Positions 5,953 to 14,220 of a DNA stretch of 15,568 bases are shown here, piece by piece. The stretch is from an uncultured Collinsella sp. (GTDB lineage: Bacteria > Actinomycetota > Coriobacteriia > Coriobacteriales > Coriobacteriaceae): NCBI GenBank assembly GCA_900544385.1, contig UQVD01000049.1:1-15568 (forward strand). Reading direction: 5' to 3'. The position numbers and the translations under genes are program-made. The notes beneath the pieces were generated by a model, which made no database searches, was not told the origin of the DNA, and saw only the letters and a list, made by a program, of their open reading frames with translations. Position 1 is the stretch's first letter, and every line of letters starts with the position of its first letter.

Positions 5953-6264
5953 GTGTTTCAGATAGCCGATCTGCTCGCTATCGTTGCAGGTGCCATCGCG
6001 GGCGCGATTGCCTTCCTTCCCTTTGTCTTTACGCTCAAGCCGGTTCTTGACGATAAGCAGAATGCGGACATGCTCAAGGGTATGGCGAGTCTCGCGGTCT
6101 CGGCAATCGCGTTGCTTGTCTTTACCTTGGTTGTGTTTGTGTTGTTCGGAGAGGCATTTCGCATGTTCCTCCTGGGCGAGGCGATCGGCTTCGTGGCCTT
6201 TATGGCCGCCTGCGCGGTTCGCGTCGCCAAGGCGCTGCGAGATCCTCATGAGGTCGAAAGGTAA
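5953..6264 (+). CDS. Small AtpI-like membrane protein, first gene of the atp operon
   Basis: A 103-residue, very hydrophobic protein with about three membrane segments: residues about 5-26 (LLAIVAGAIAGAIAFLPFVF), about 44-66, and about 72-92. It ends with a short basic/acidic tail, AKALRDPHEVER. Its position directly in front of atpB, with 3 bases between them, is where AtpI is found; AtpI-type proteins help assemble the c-ring or take up Mg2+. I see no specific AtpI motif, so the name rests on position and membrane character. The GTG at 5953 has GAGGA (5943-5947) at good spacing. An in-frame GTG at 5941 would place its ribosome site only 2 bases away and is less likely. Confidence 0.6.
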   Translation: MFQIADLLAIVAGAIAGAIAFLPFVFTLKPVLDDKQNADMLKGMASLAVSAIALLVFTLVVFVLFGEAFRMFLLGEAIGFVAFMAACAVRVAKALRDPHEVER

Positions 6265-6267
6265 GTC

Positions 6268-7071
6268 GTGGAAATTTTTGAAAAGCTGCCTGATGAGATT
6301 AATCATCTGGTCAGCGAGTTCAGCTCCACCCCTGTCGTGGGCGATCTGAGCTGCGGCATCACGCAGTACTCGTTTTGGCTGATCGTCTCCACGATCGTGC
6401 TCCTGATCGTCCTAGCCGTGTTCAAGAAGAAGCAGACCCTGGTTCCCAAGGGCTTCTTCGTCAACGGTTTCGAGTACATCATCGAGTACGTCGAGAACGA
6501 TATCGGCAAGGGTGTCGTGGGTGAGAACTGGAAGAAGCACTTCCCGTTCCTGTGCTCGCTTTTCCTGTTCATCCTGATCAATAACATGATCGGCCTGATC
6601 CCGGGAATGAAGCCCGGCACCGGCGCAATCGGCTCCACCGCCGCACTCGCCATTTTCGCCTTCGTGTACTTCATCTACTACGGATGCAAGGCTCACGGCG
6701 TGATCGGCTACATCAAGAGCCTCGCCCCGCAGGGCGTGAGCTTCCCGATGAACGTGCTCGTGTGGGTCGTCGAGCTTTTCTCGACCTTCCTGCGCCTCAT
6801 CACGCTTGCCGTTCGTCTGTTCTGCAACATGTTCGCAGGACACGTGGTCATGGGCTCGTTCGCCATCATGGCGAGCATGTTCATGCAGCCGCTGCTTCAG
6901 CAGGTTTCCGCGGCCCACGCCGTCGGCGCCCTGCCTTCGCTGGCCTGGCTTGCCATCCTCATCCTGATCTATGCGATCGAGCTTGTGGTCGGCGCCATCC
7001 AGGCTTACGTCTTCACGGTCCTTACCGCCGTGTATGTCTCCGAGGCAGAGGAGGTCGCGGAGGAGGAGTAG
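6268..7071 (+). CDS. atpB: ATP synthase Fo subunit a
   Basis: Subunit a forms the proton half-channels beside the c-ring in the membrane. The 267-residue product has about five to six membrane segments and the family landmarks: NNMIGLIPG (105-113), the essential arginine Arg183 within AVRLFCNMFAGH (181-192), and the last-helix pattern ELVVGAIQAYVFTVLTAVY (238-256), which carries the conserved Glu and Gln. A short acidic tail (EAEEVAEEE) ends it. It begins with GTG at 6268, preceded by GAAAGG (6256-6261), only 3 bases after the previous stop, which implies coupled translation. A 124-base gap follows before atpE. Confidence 0.96.
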   Translation: MEIFEKLPDEINHLVSEFSSTPVVGDLSCGITQYSFWLIVSTIVLLIVLAVFKKKQTLVPKGFFVNGFEYIIEYVENDIGKGVVGENWKKHFPFLCSLFLFILINNMIGLIPGMKPGTGAIGSTAALAIFAFVYFIYYGCKAHGVIGYIKSLAPQGVSFPMNVLVWVVELFSTFLRLITLAVRLFCNMFAGHVVMGSFAIMASMFMQPLLQQVSAAHAVGALPSLAWLAILILIYAIELVVGAIQAYVFTVLTAVYVSEAEEVAEEE

Positions 7072-7082
7072 TCTTCCGTTCG

Positions 7083-7179
7083 TGCCTTAAAGGTAAGGCA
7101 ATTCGTTAAACCGCCGGTGCCCGTACCCATGGAGCCCGGCAGTTATAAAAAGGTTATCCTGCGTGAAATAAGACACGCA
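7083..7179 (+). promoter_or_regulatory. Structured atpB-atpE spacer
   Basis: The spacer has a tight hairpin, TGCCTTA-AAGG-TAAGGCA (7083-7100), a possible GCCGG/CCGGC stem (7113-7117 with 7136-7140), and a hairpin TGCGTG/CACGCA (7160-7165 with 7174-7179). The last ends 4 bases before the AAAGGAGG ribosome site of atpE. It is the only long gap in the operon. By analogy with the E. coli atpB-atpE translational enhancer it may raise output of subunit c, which is needed in many copies per complex. That role is inference. Confidence 0.45.
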
Positions 7180-7195
7180 CGACAAAGGAGGAATC

Positions 7196-7390
7196 GTGGG
7201 AGTTATCGGTTACGGTCTCGGTGTTATCGGCGCTGGTCTTGCTATCGGCCTGTCTGCTCTGGGTGCTACGGGTGCTATGGCCCGTCAGCCTGAGGTCCAG
7301 GGCCGCGTGTTCACCGTCTTCATCATGGGCTCCGCTTTCGGCGAGGCTCTGGCTCTGATCGGCTTCGTTGTCGCGCTGATCGTTAAATAG
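7196..7390 (+). CDS. atpE: ATP synthase Fo subunit c
   Basis: Subunit c forms the rotating proteolipid ring. The product is a two-helix hairpin of 64 residues: a Gly/Ala-rich helix 1 (about 3-27), the polar loop ARQPE (29-33) and helix 2 (about 38-63) with the proton-carrying Glu50 in FGEALAL. It is shorter than usual (70-90), because it lacks the N-terminal residues before helix 1. The GTG start is fixed by an in-frame TAA eight codons upstream and by AAAGGAGG (7184-7191), the best ribosome site in the operon. Sodium-type rings usually have Gln in helix 1 and Glu-Ser in helix 2; here those sites are Ile18 and Glu50-Ala51, pointing to proton coupling (inference from family knowledge). Confidence 0.95.
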   Translation: MGVIGYGLGVIGAGLAIGLSALGATGAMARQPEVQGRVFTVFIMGSAFGEALALIGFVVALIVK

Positions 7391-7405
7391 CACGGAGCGT
7401 CAAGT

Positions 7406-8008
7406 ATGAATCTTTCATCCCAGAAGAGCGCGATCGCACTCTCCGCGTCCGCGGCCGCGCTGCTCATGCCGGTTTCCGCGTTCGCCGAGGACGGCGCCGC
7501 CGGTGCGGACATCCTCATCCCTAAGATGGCGGAGTTCATCCCGGCGCTTATCGCCTTCCTGATTATCTGGATCGTGCTGGCCAAGGTCGCCCTGCCGGGC
7601 ATCATGAAAACCATGGAGGAGCGCGGCAAGAAGATCGAGGAGAGCCTCGACGAGGCCGAGAAGACCAAGCAGGAGGCTATCGCCAAGCGCGCTGAGTCCG
7701 ACTCGATCGTCACCGACGCCCGTCGTCAGGCTGCCGACATCGTTCTCGAGGCCCGTAAGGACGCCGAGTCCGAGCGTGCCCGTATCATCGAGGCTGCTCA
7801 CAAGGAGGCCGAGGAGATCATCGCCAAGGCCCATACGACCGTCGAGGACGAGCGCAAGTCCATCTACGCCGGTGCCGCGAGCTCCATCGCCGACCTGTCC
7901 GTTGCCGTCGCCACCAAGATCGTGGGCGAGGCACTCGAGGACGAGGCCGGGCAGAAGAAGCTCATCGAGCGTTACATCCAGGAAGCAGGTAGCCTGAATG
8001 CCGACTAG
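7406..8008 (+). CDS. atpF: ATP synthase Fo subunit b, with signal-peptide-like N-terminus
   Basis: Subunit b is the peripheral stalk linking subunit a to the F1 head through delta. The 200-residue product has a membrane segment at about 42-60 (EFIPALIAFLIIWIVLAKV), then a long charged helical region (about 65-180, rich in Glu, Lys, Arg, Ala) typical of the b dimer. Ahead of the membrane segment lies an extra 30-40 residues: a basic start, a hydrophobic core (about 9-22) and MPVSAFA-ED, which looks like a Sec signal peptide cut after Ala27. Typical b subunits (about 155-170 residues) start directly with the membrane helix. It begins 15 bases after atpE and overlaps atpH by 11 bases. Confidence 0.93.
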   Translation: MNLSSQKSAIALSASAAALLMPVSAFAEDGAAGADILIPKMAEFIPALIAFLIIWIVLAKVALPGIMKTMEERGKKIEESLDEAEKTKQEAIAKRAESDSIVTDARRQAADIVLEARKDAESERARIIEAAHKEAEEIIAKAHTTVEDERKSIYAGAASSIADLSVAVATKIVGEALEDEAGQKKLIERYIQEAGSLNAD

Positions 8009-8474
8009 CCGCTATCAGGACAAGGTGCTCGAGACCTACGCGCGCTCCCTTTTGGAAGCCGCTAAGGCCGAGAACCATGTGTTCGAGGACCTCGAGATGA
8101 TCGAGCGCCTGGCTTCCGCCAGCCCCGAGATCATCGCCGTGCTCGACACCATGTCCAAGCGCGACCAGCTCGACCTTCTTCCCAAGGTGGCAGCTGCCTT
8201 TAAGTATGTTGCCGAGGAAGACGAGGATGTAGTGGGCGTGACCGTCACCACGGCGATCCCGCTCGACGACGAGCTGCGTCAAACCATCACTAAGAAATGC
8301 GAGCAGGACTTCGGCCGCAAGGTATTCCTTATCGAGCAGGTCGACCCGTCTATCGTGGGCGGCCTGGTGCTCGAGGCTCGCGGCGAGCGTCGTGACATTT
8401 CCGTCAAGACGCAGCTGCGCATCGCGCAGGAGACCCTCGCAAACTCTGCTAATTCGTACGGAGGTGAAGCCTAA
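7998..8474 (+). CDS. atpH: ATP synthase F1 subunit delta (OSCP)
   Basis: Delta joins the b stalk to the top of the alpha3-beta3 head. The product of 158 residues has an N-terminal helical domain beginning YARSLLEAAK (14-23) and a C-terminal domain with VTVTTAIPLDDELRQ, a basic stretch, then VDPSIVGGLVLEARGERRDISVKTQL, which is the conserved delta signature. It is some 20 residues shorter than common homologues (about 175-180), with the loss apparently in the N-terminal domain. The start at 7998 lies inside the end of atpF (11-base overlap), and its stop TAA shares one base with the atpA ATG, so both junctions favour coupled translation. Confidence 0.94.
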   Translation: MPTSRYQDKVLETYARSLLEAAKAENHVFEDLEMIERLASASPEIIAVLDTMSKRDQLDLLPKVAAAFKYVAEEDEDVVGVTVTTAIPLDDELRQTITKKCEQDFGRKVFLIEQVDPSIVGGLVLEARGERRDISVKTQLRIAQETLANSANSYGGEA

Positions 8475-10072
8475 TGTCCGAAACCCTCAATGCCCAGGAT
8501 ATCGCCAAGAAACTGCAGGAGCAGCTCACGAACCTCTCCGCGACGGTCGATACGCATGAGGTTTCAACGGTCGACGAGGTAGGCGACGGCATCGCGCGCG
8601 TCACCGGCCTCAAGAGCGCCATGGCAGGCGAGCTTCTGGAGTTCAAGAGCTCCGATACCGGTGAGACCGTCTTCGGCCTTGCCCAGAACCTTGACCGTGA
8701 CGAGGTCGGCGCCGTTCTGTTTGGTGCCGTCGACTCCATCAAGGAAGGCGACGAGTGCCGCACCACTGGCCGCATTATGGATATCCCCGTGAGCCGTGCC
8801 ATGCTCGGCCGCGTCGTCAATCCGCTCGGCCAGCCTATCGACGGTTTGGGTGACATTGTCGCCACGCACCGTCGTCCTATCGAGTTTAAGGCCCCCGGCG
8901 TCATCGACCGTACCCCGGTGTGCGAGCCGGTTCAGACCGGTCTGTTGGCCATCGACTCCATGGTGCCTATCGGCCGTGGTCAGCGTGAGCTCATCATCGG
9001 CGACCGTAAGACCGGTAAGACCGCCATCGCCATCGACGCTATCCTCAACCAGCGCGGCAAGGGCATGGTCTGCATCTATGTCGCCGTCGGCCAGAAGGCC
9101 TCCACGGTTGCCAACATCTGCGAGACCCTCGCTCAGCACGGTGCGCTCGACTACACCATCATCGTTTCGGCAACCGCTGCCGATTCCGCCCCTATGCAGT
9201 ACATCGCGCCTATGGCCGGTGCCGCTATCGGCGAGTTCTTCATGTACAACGGCGAGGATGGCAAGCCCGCTAGCGAGACCAACCCCGGCGGCCACGTGCT
9301 CGTCATCTACGATGACCTGTCCAAGCAGGCCGTGGCCTACCGTCAGATGTCGCTGACGCTGCATCGTCCGCCCGGACGCGAGGCCTATCCTGGCGACATC
9401 TTCTACCTGCACTCTCGTCTGCTCGAGCGTGCCGTCAAGATGTCCAAGAAGAACGGCTACGGCTCCATGACGGCACTGCCGATCATCGAGACCCAGGACG
9501 GCGACGTCTCGGCCTACATTCCGACCAACGTCATTTCCATTACCGATGGTCAGATCTATCTGCAGTCCGAGCTTTTCTTCCAGGGCCAGCGCCCGGCAGT
9601 CGACGTGGGCATTTCCGTGTCCCGCGTCGGTGGCGACGCACAGACCAAGGCCATGAAGCAGGTCGCCGGCAACCTCCGTCTGGACCTTGCTTCGTACCAG
9701 GAGCTCGCCGGCTTCACACAGTTCGGCTCCGACCTCGACGAGGCCACGCAAAAGCAGCTTACCCACGGCGCTCGCATGACTGAGCTCCTTAAGCAGCCGC
9801 GCTACAAGCCGTTTGAGGTTGGCGAGCAGATCGTTACGCTGTTCGCTGGCAACGAGGGCTTCCTGGATGACCTGGAGATTGCCGACGTGCTGCCTTTCCG
9901 TGCCGAGCTCATCGAGTACATGGACAATGGCTTTGGCTCGCTGCTCGACAAGGTTCGCGCCAAGAAGATCGATGATGACACCAAGGCTGAGCTCTTGCGC
10001 GTCATCGGCGACTTCAAGCAGCAGTTCATGGCCAAGCACCATTCGGATGTTTCTGGATCAGAGGAGAACTAA
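8474..10072 (+). CDS. atpA: ATP synthase F1 subunit alpha
   Basis: Alpha forms the non-catalytic nucleotide sites and supplies the arginine finger to the catalytic sites. The 532-residue product has the P-loop GDRKTGKT (176-183), Walker B LVIYDD (276-281), RPPGREAYPGD (298-308), TALPIIETQ (333-341) and SVSRVGG (381-387) with the arginine finger Arg384. Two deviations stand out. The P-loop has Lys179 where GDRQTGKT is common. About 12 extra residues (261-273, EDGKPASETNPGG) sit just before the Walker B strand. The start has a near-ideal GGAGGTGA site (8460-8466) within the end of atpH. atpG follows 5 bases after the stop. Confidence 0.98.
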   Translation: MSETLNAQDIAKKLQEQLTNLSATVDTHEVSTVDEVGDGIARVTGLKSAMAGELLEFKSSDTGETVFGLAQNLDRDEVGAVLFGAVDSIKEGDECRTTGRIMDIPVSRAMLGRVVNPLGQPIDGLGDIVATHRRPIEFKAPGVIDRTPVCEPVQTGLLAIDSMVPIGRGQRELIIGDRKTGKTAIAIDAILNQRGKGMVCIYVAVGQKASTVANICETLAQHGALDYTIIVSATAADSAPMQYIAPMAGAAIGEFFMYNGEDGKPASETNPGGHVLVIYDDLSKQAVAYRQMSLTLHRPPGREAYPGDIFYLHSRLLERAVKMSKKNGYGSMTALPIIETQDGDVSAYIPTNVISITDGQIYLQSELFFQGQRPAVDVGISVSRVGGDAQTKAMKQVAGNLRLDLASYQELAGFTQFGSDLDEATQKQLTHGARMTELLKQPRYKPFEVGEQIVTLFAGNEGFLDDLEIADVLPFRAELIEYMDNGFGSLLDKVRAKKIDDDTKAELLRVIGDFKQQFMAKHHSDVSGSEEN

Positions 10073-10077
10073 GCCCC

Positions 10078-10985
10078 ATGGCCAACCTTCGCGACATTAA
10101 GAAGCGAATCTCCTCGGTTACCACGACCAAGCAGATCACGCGCACGATGGAGATGGTCTCTACGGCCAAGATCCGTCGTGCTCTCGATCGCTCCAAGCAG
10201 GCCGAGCCCTATAAGGAGGCGCTGACCGACGTCATGTTGACGGTCGCCGGCGACGCCTCCTGTTCGGGCACCGATCCCATGCTGCAGAAGCATGAGAGCG
10301 TCAAGCATGGCCTGATTGTCGTTATTGCCTCGGACCGCGGCCTTGCCGGCGGTTTCAATACGACGGTGGAGCGCACGGCCGAAAAGCTCGCCGCTTCTTG
10401 GGCGAACGACGGCATCGAGTGCGAGATCATCGCGTGTGGGCGCAAACCGGCCACGTATTTCCGTGACCGCGAAAACGTCGTCATGCACTTTGAGGGCAAC
10501 TCCTCTGAGCCCGATTTCAATCAGGCCCGCATGATCTCCTCTCATATCTGCGATGCGTATCGTGCCGGTGAGCTTGACCGTGTCGAGCTTGTCTACCACC
10601 ACGCCAAGAACCGCGTGGATCAGGAGCTTCGCGTCGAGCATCTGTTGCCGCTCGACCCCGAGATGATCGCTATGGCCCACGGTCCGCGTAAGAACGAGAC
10701 CGACGCCCCTAAGCGCATCTCGTCCACGTTCGAGTTCGTGCCCTCTCCCGAGCATGTTCTCGGCAAGCTTGTGCCGTCTTATATCCTGACGGTCATCTAC
10801 CAGGCCCTGATCGATTCGGCGGCTGCCGAGCAGGGTGCACGCCGCAAGGCCATGCACTCCGCGACGGAAAACGCCACCGCGATCATCTCGACCCTTACCC
10901 GCACGTATAGTCGCGTGCGCCAGGCTTCGATCACGACCGAGATTAACGAGATCGTCGGCGGAGCCTCAGCATTGGAGGAACAGTA

Positions 10986-10986
<1 letters not shown>
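10078..10986 (+). CDS. atpG: ATP synthase F1 subunit gamma
   Basis: Gamma is the rotating central shaft that couples c-ring rotation to catalysis. The 302-residue product (family usually 285-300) has the conserved N-terminal helix RDIKKRISSVTTTKQITRTM (5-24), a Rossmann-like middle with VIASDRGLAGGFN (82-94), and the C-terminal helix with ARRKAMHSATENA and YSRVRQASITTEINEIVGGASAL. The common YNRARQA reads YSRVRQA here. A GAGGAGA ribosome site lies within the end of atpA. The stop TAA shares one base with the atpD ATG. The assignment is secure from both termini and from context. Confidence 0.97.
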
Positions 10987-12440
<1,454 letters not shown>

Positions 12441-12443
12441 GTT

Positions 12444-12836
12444 ATGCGTATCCGCATCGTGTGCCCCGTGAGCTGCGCCTATGAGGGCGACGCTGCGTTT
12501 GTGTCGATTCCGTCCACGGATGGCGAGTTTGGCGTTCTGCCTGCTCACTCCAGCGAGATCTGCACGATCGACCGCGGTTACGTTCGCGTTTCCGATAAGG
12601 CCATGGGCACTGTCGACCACACGTTTGCCGTGGCCGGCGGCTATGCCCAGGTTGCGGACGATGTCGTGACCGTTCTCGCCGAGCGCGCTTGCGATTTGGC
12701 GACCGTCGATGCCGACAAGCTTAAAGCTGATATTCAAGGTTTTGAAGAGAAGCTGGGTAATTTGTCGGAGGATGATGCACGCCGCGCCTACCTCTATAAT
12801 GAAATCGCATGGTGTAAGCTCAAGCTTGCCCAATAG
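12444..12836 (+). CDS. atpC: ATP synthase F1 subunit epsilon
   Basis: Epsilon sits at the foot of the central shaft and can inhibit ATP hydrolysis. The 130-residue product shows the N-terminal beta-sandwich pattern YEGDAAFVSIPSTDGEFGVLPAHS (13-36), including the conserved GEFGVLPAH, then FAVAGGYAQV (61-70) and VLAERA, and a C-terminal helical hairpin (about 88-130). Length is normal. It is the last gene of the operon: a strong intrinsic terminator begins 37 bases after the stop. The last third is less GC-rich than the preceding atp genes, as is common for this poorly conserved domain. Confidence 0.94.
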   Translation: MRIRIVCPVSCAYEGDAAFVSIPSTDGEFGVLPAHSSEICTIDRGYVRVSDKAMGTVDHTFAVAGGYAQVADDVVTVLAERACDLATVDADKLKADIQGFEEKLGNLSEDDARRAYLYNEIAWCKLKLAQ

Positions 12837-12872
12837 TCAAACGATTTAGCGTTCGACCATTTGCGAACACAT

Positions 12873-12911
12873 CATGCCCGGGATGGCTCAGCCATCCCGG
12901 GCATGCTTTTT
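12873..12911 (+). terminator. Strong intrinsic terminator after atpC
   Basis: CATGCCCGGGATGGCT (12873-12888) and AGCCATCCCGGGCATG (12890-12905) are exact reverse complements, folding as a stem of about 14 bp with the loop CTCAG. GC then five T residues (12907-12911) follow. It is a textbook rho-independent terminator. A smaller hairpin, GTTCG/CGAAC (12851-12868), precedes it. The murA ribosome site starts at the next base. Confidence 0.92.
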
Positions 12912-12924
12912 GAAAGGGTAGACC

Positions 12925-14208
12925 TTGGATATTATCCGCGTTGAGGGTGGCCACGCCATCGGAGGCTCCGTGCCCGTTTCGGGCGCCAAGAACTCCGCAC
13001 TCAAACTCATGGCGGCAACGCTTCTGGCGCCGGGCAAGACGACGCTGCAGAACGTGCCCGATATTTCCGATGTCCACGTGATGGGCAAGGTGCTCAAGGG
13101 CATGGGCGCTACGATCGATGTTCTCGACGAGCACACGCTCGAGATTGATACCTCTCAGGTCGATTCTTGGGAGGCCCCCTACGAGCTCGTCGCCAAGATG
13201 CGTGCTTCCACCGCCGTGATGGGACCCCTGCTGGGCCGCTTCCATCGCGCCAAGATCGCCATGCCGGGCGGCTGCAACCTGGGTGCTCGCAAGATCGATA
13301 TGCACATTCTTGGTCTCGAGGCCCTGGGCGTTGAGTTCGATACCGCCCACGGCTACATCAACGCTAATGCGCCCCAAGGTCTGCGCGGTACCACCGTTAC
13401 GCTCGAGTTCGCCAGCGTCGGTGCGACCGAGAACCTCATCATGGCATCCGTGCGCGCGCAGGGCACCACGGTTATCGACAATGCCGCCCGCGAGCCCGAG
13501 ATCGTCGATCTCGCCAACATGCTCAACGAGATGGGCGCCAAGATTGTTGGCGCCGGTACGCCTGTCGTGACCATCGAGGGCGTGGAAGAACTGCATCCTG
13601 TTACCCATCGCGTAGTGGGCGACCGCATCGAGGCCGGTACCTTTATCGTTGCCGGTGCGTTGATGGCCGACGATCGTGGTGTCGATGTCACGGGCTTTTG
13701 CCCCATTCACTTGGGCATGGTGCTCAAGAAGATGGAGCTCATGGGTATCGACTGCGAGCGCGTCGAGGATGGCGTCCATGTGAACCGTGCCGAGCGTATC
13801 AAGCCGGTCGACATCCAAACGCTTCCGTTCCCCGGCTTCCCGACGGACATGCAGGCGCAGATTATGGTGCTCTCCGCTCTCGCCGACGGCAGTTCCGTTA
13901 TTACCGAGAACATCTTCGAGAATCGCTTTATGTTTGCCTCTGAGCTGGTGCGCATGGGTGCCGACATTCGTATCGAGAGCCATCATGCCATGATTCATGG
14001 CGTCAAGGGTTTCTCGGGTGCACAGGTTACCTCGCCCGATCTGCGTGGCGGAGCGGCCCTCGTCGTAGCGGGCTTGATCGCCGACGGGACGACCGAGGTT
14101 TCGGCTATCCATCACATCAAGCGCGGCTACGAGCAGTTTGTCGAAAAGCTGCAGGCGCTCGGCGCGCATGTCGAGCATGCTACCGTCCCCGATCCCGTCA
14201 TCTACTAA
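12925..14208 (+). CDS. murA: UDP-N-acetylglucosamine 1-carboxyvinyltransferase MurA
   Basis: MurA transfers enolpyruvate from PEP to UDP-GlcNAc, the first committed step of peptidoglycan synthesis, in the cytoplasm. The 427-residue product shows SGAKNSALK with Lys22 (19-27), MPGGCNLGARKIDMHI with the active-site Cys117, FPGFPTDMQAQ, and near the end DLRGGAALVVAGLIADG and the conserved basic region HHIKRGYE. Presence of the Cys means no Asp-type fosfomycin resistance is evident. The start is TTG at 12925 with GAAAGGG (12912-12918) six bases ahead. That site directly follows the atp terminator, so expression depends on read-through or an upstream promoter I cannot identify. The LCP gene follows after 12 bases. 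Confidence 0.96.
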   Translation: MDIIRVEGGHAIGGSVPVSGAKNSALKLMAATLLAPGKTTLQNVPDISDVHVMGKVLKGMGATIDVLDEHTLEIDTSQVDSWEAPYELVAKMRASTAVMGPLLGRFHRAKIAMPGGCNLGARKIDMHILGLEALGVEFDTAHGYINANAPQGLRGTTVTLEFASVGATENLIMASVRAQGTTVIDNAAREPEIVDLANMLNEMGAKIVGAGTPVVTIEGVEELHPVTHRVVGDRIEAGTFIVAGALMADDRGVDVTGFCPIHLGMVLKKMELMGIDCERVEDGVHVNRAERIKPVDIQTLPFPGFPTDMQAQIMVLSALADGSSVITENIFENRFMFASELVRMGADIRIESHHAMIHGVKGFSGAQVTSPDLRGGAALVVAGLIADGTTEVSAIHHIKRGYEQFVEKLQALGAHVEHATVPDPVIY

Positions 14209-14220
14209 TACAGGTTGCCT

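Noticed and set aside
8564..10042. Long minus-strand open frame opposite atpA
   Set aside because: Its sequence is low-complexity Leu/Asp/Gly/Val-rich and mirrors the atpA codons; atpA is certain.
12820..14178. Long minus-strand open frame opposite murA
   Set aside because: It is a shadow of murA with no family resemblance, and runs into the terminator region.
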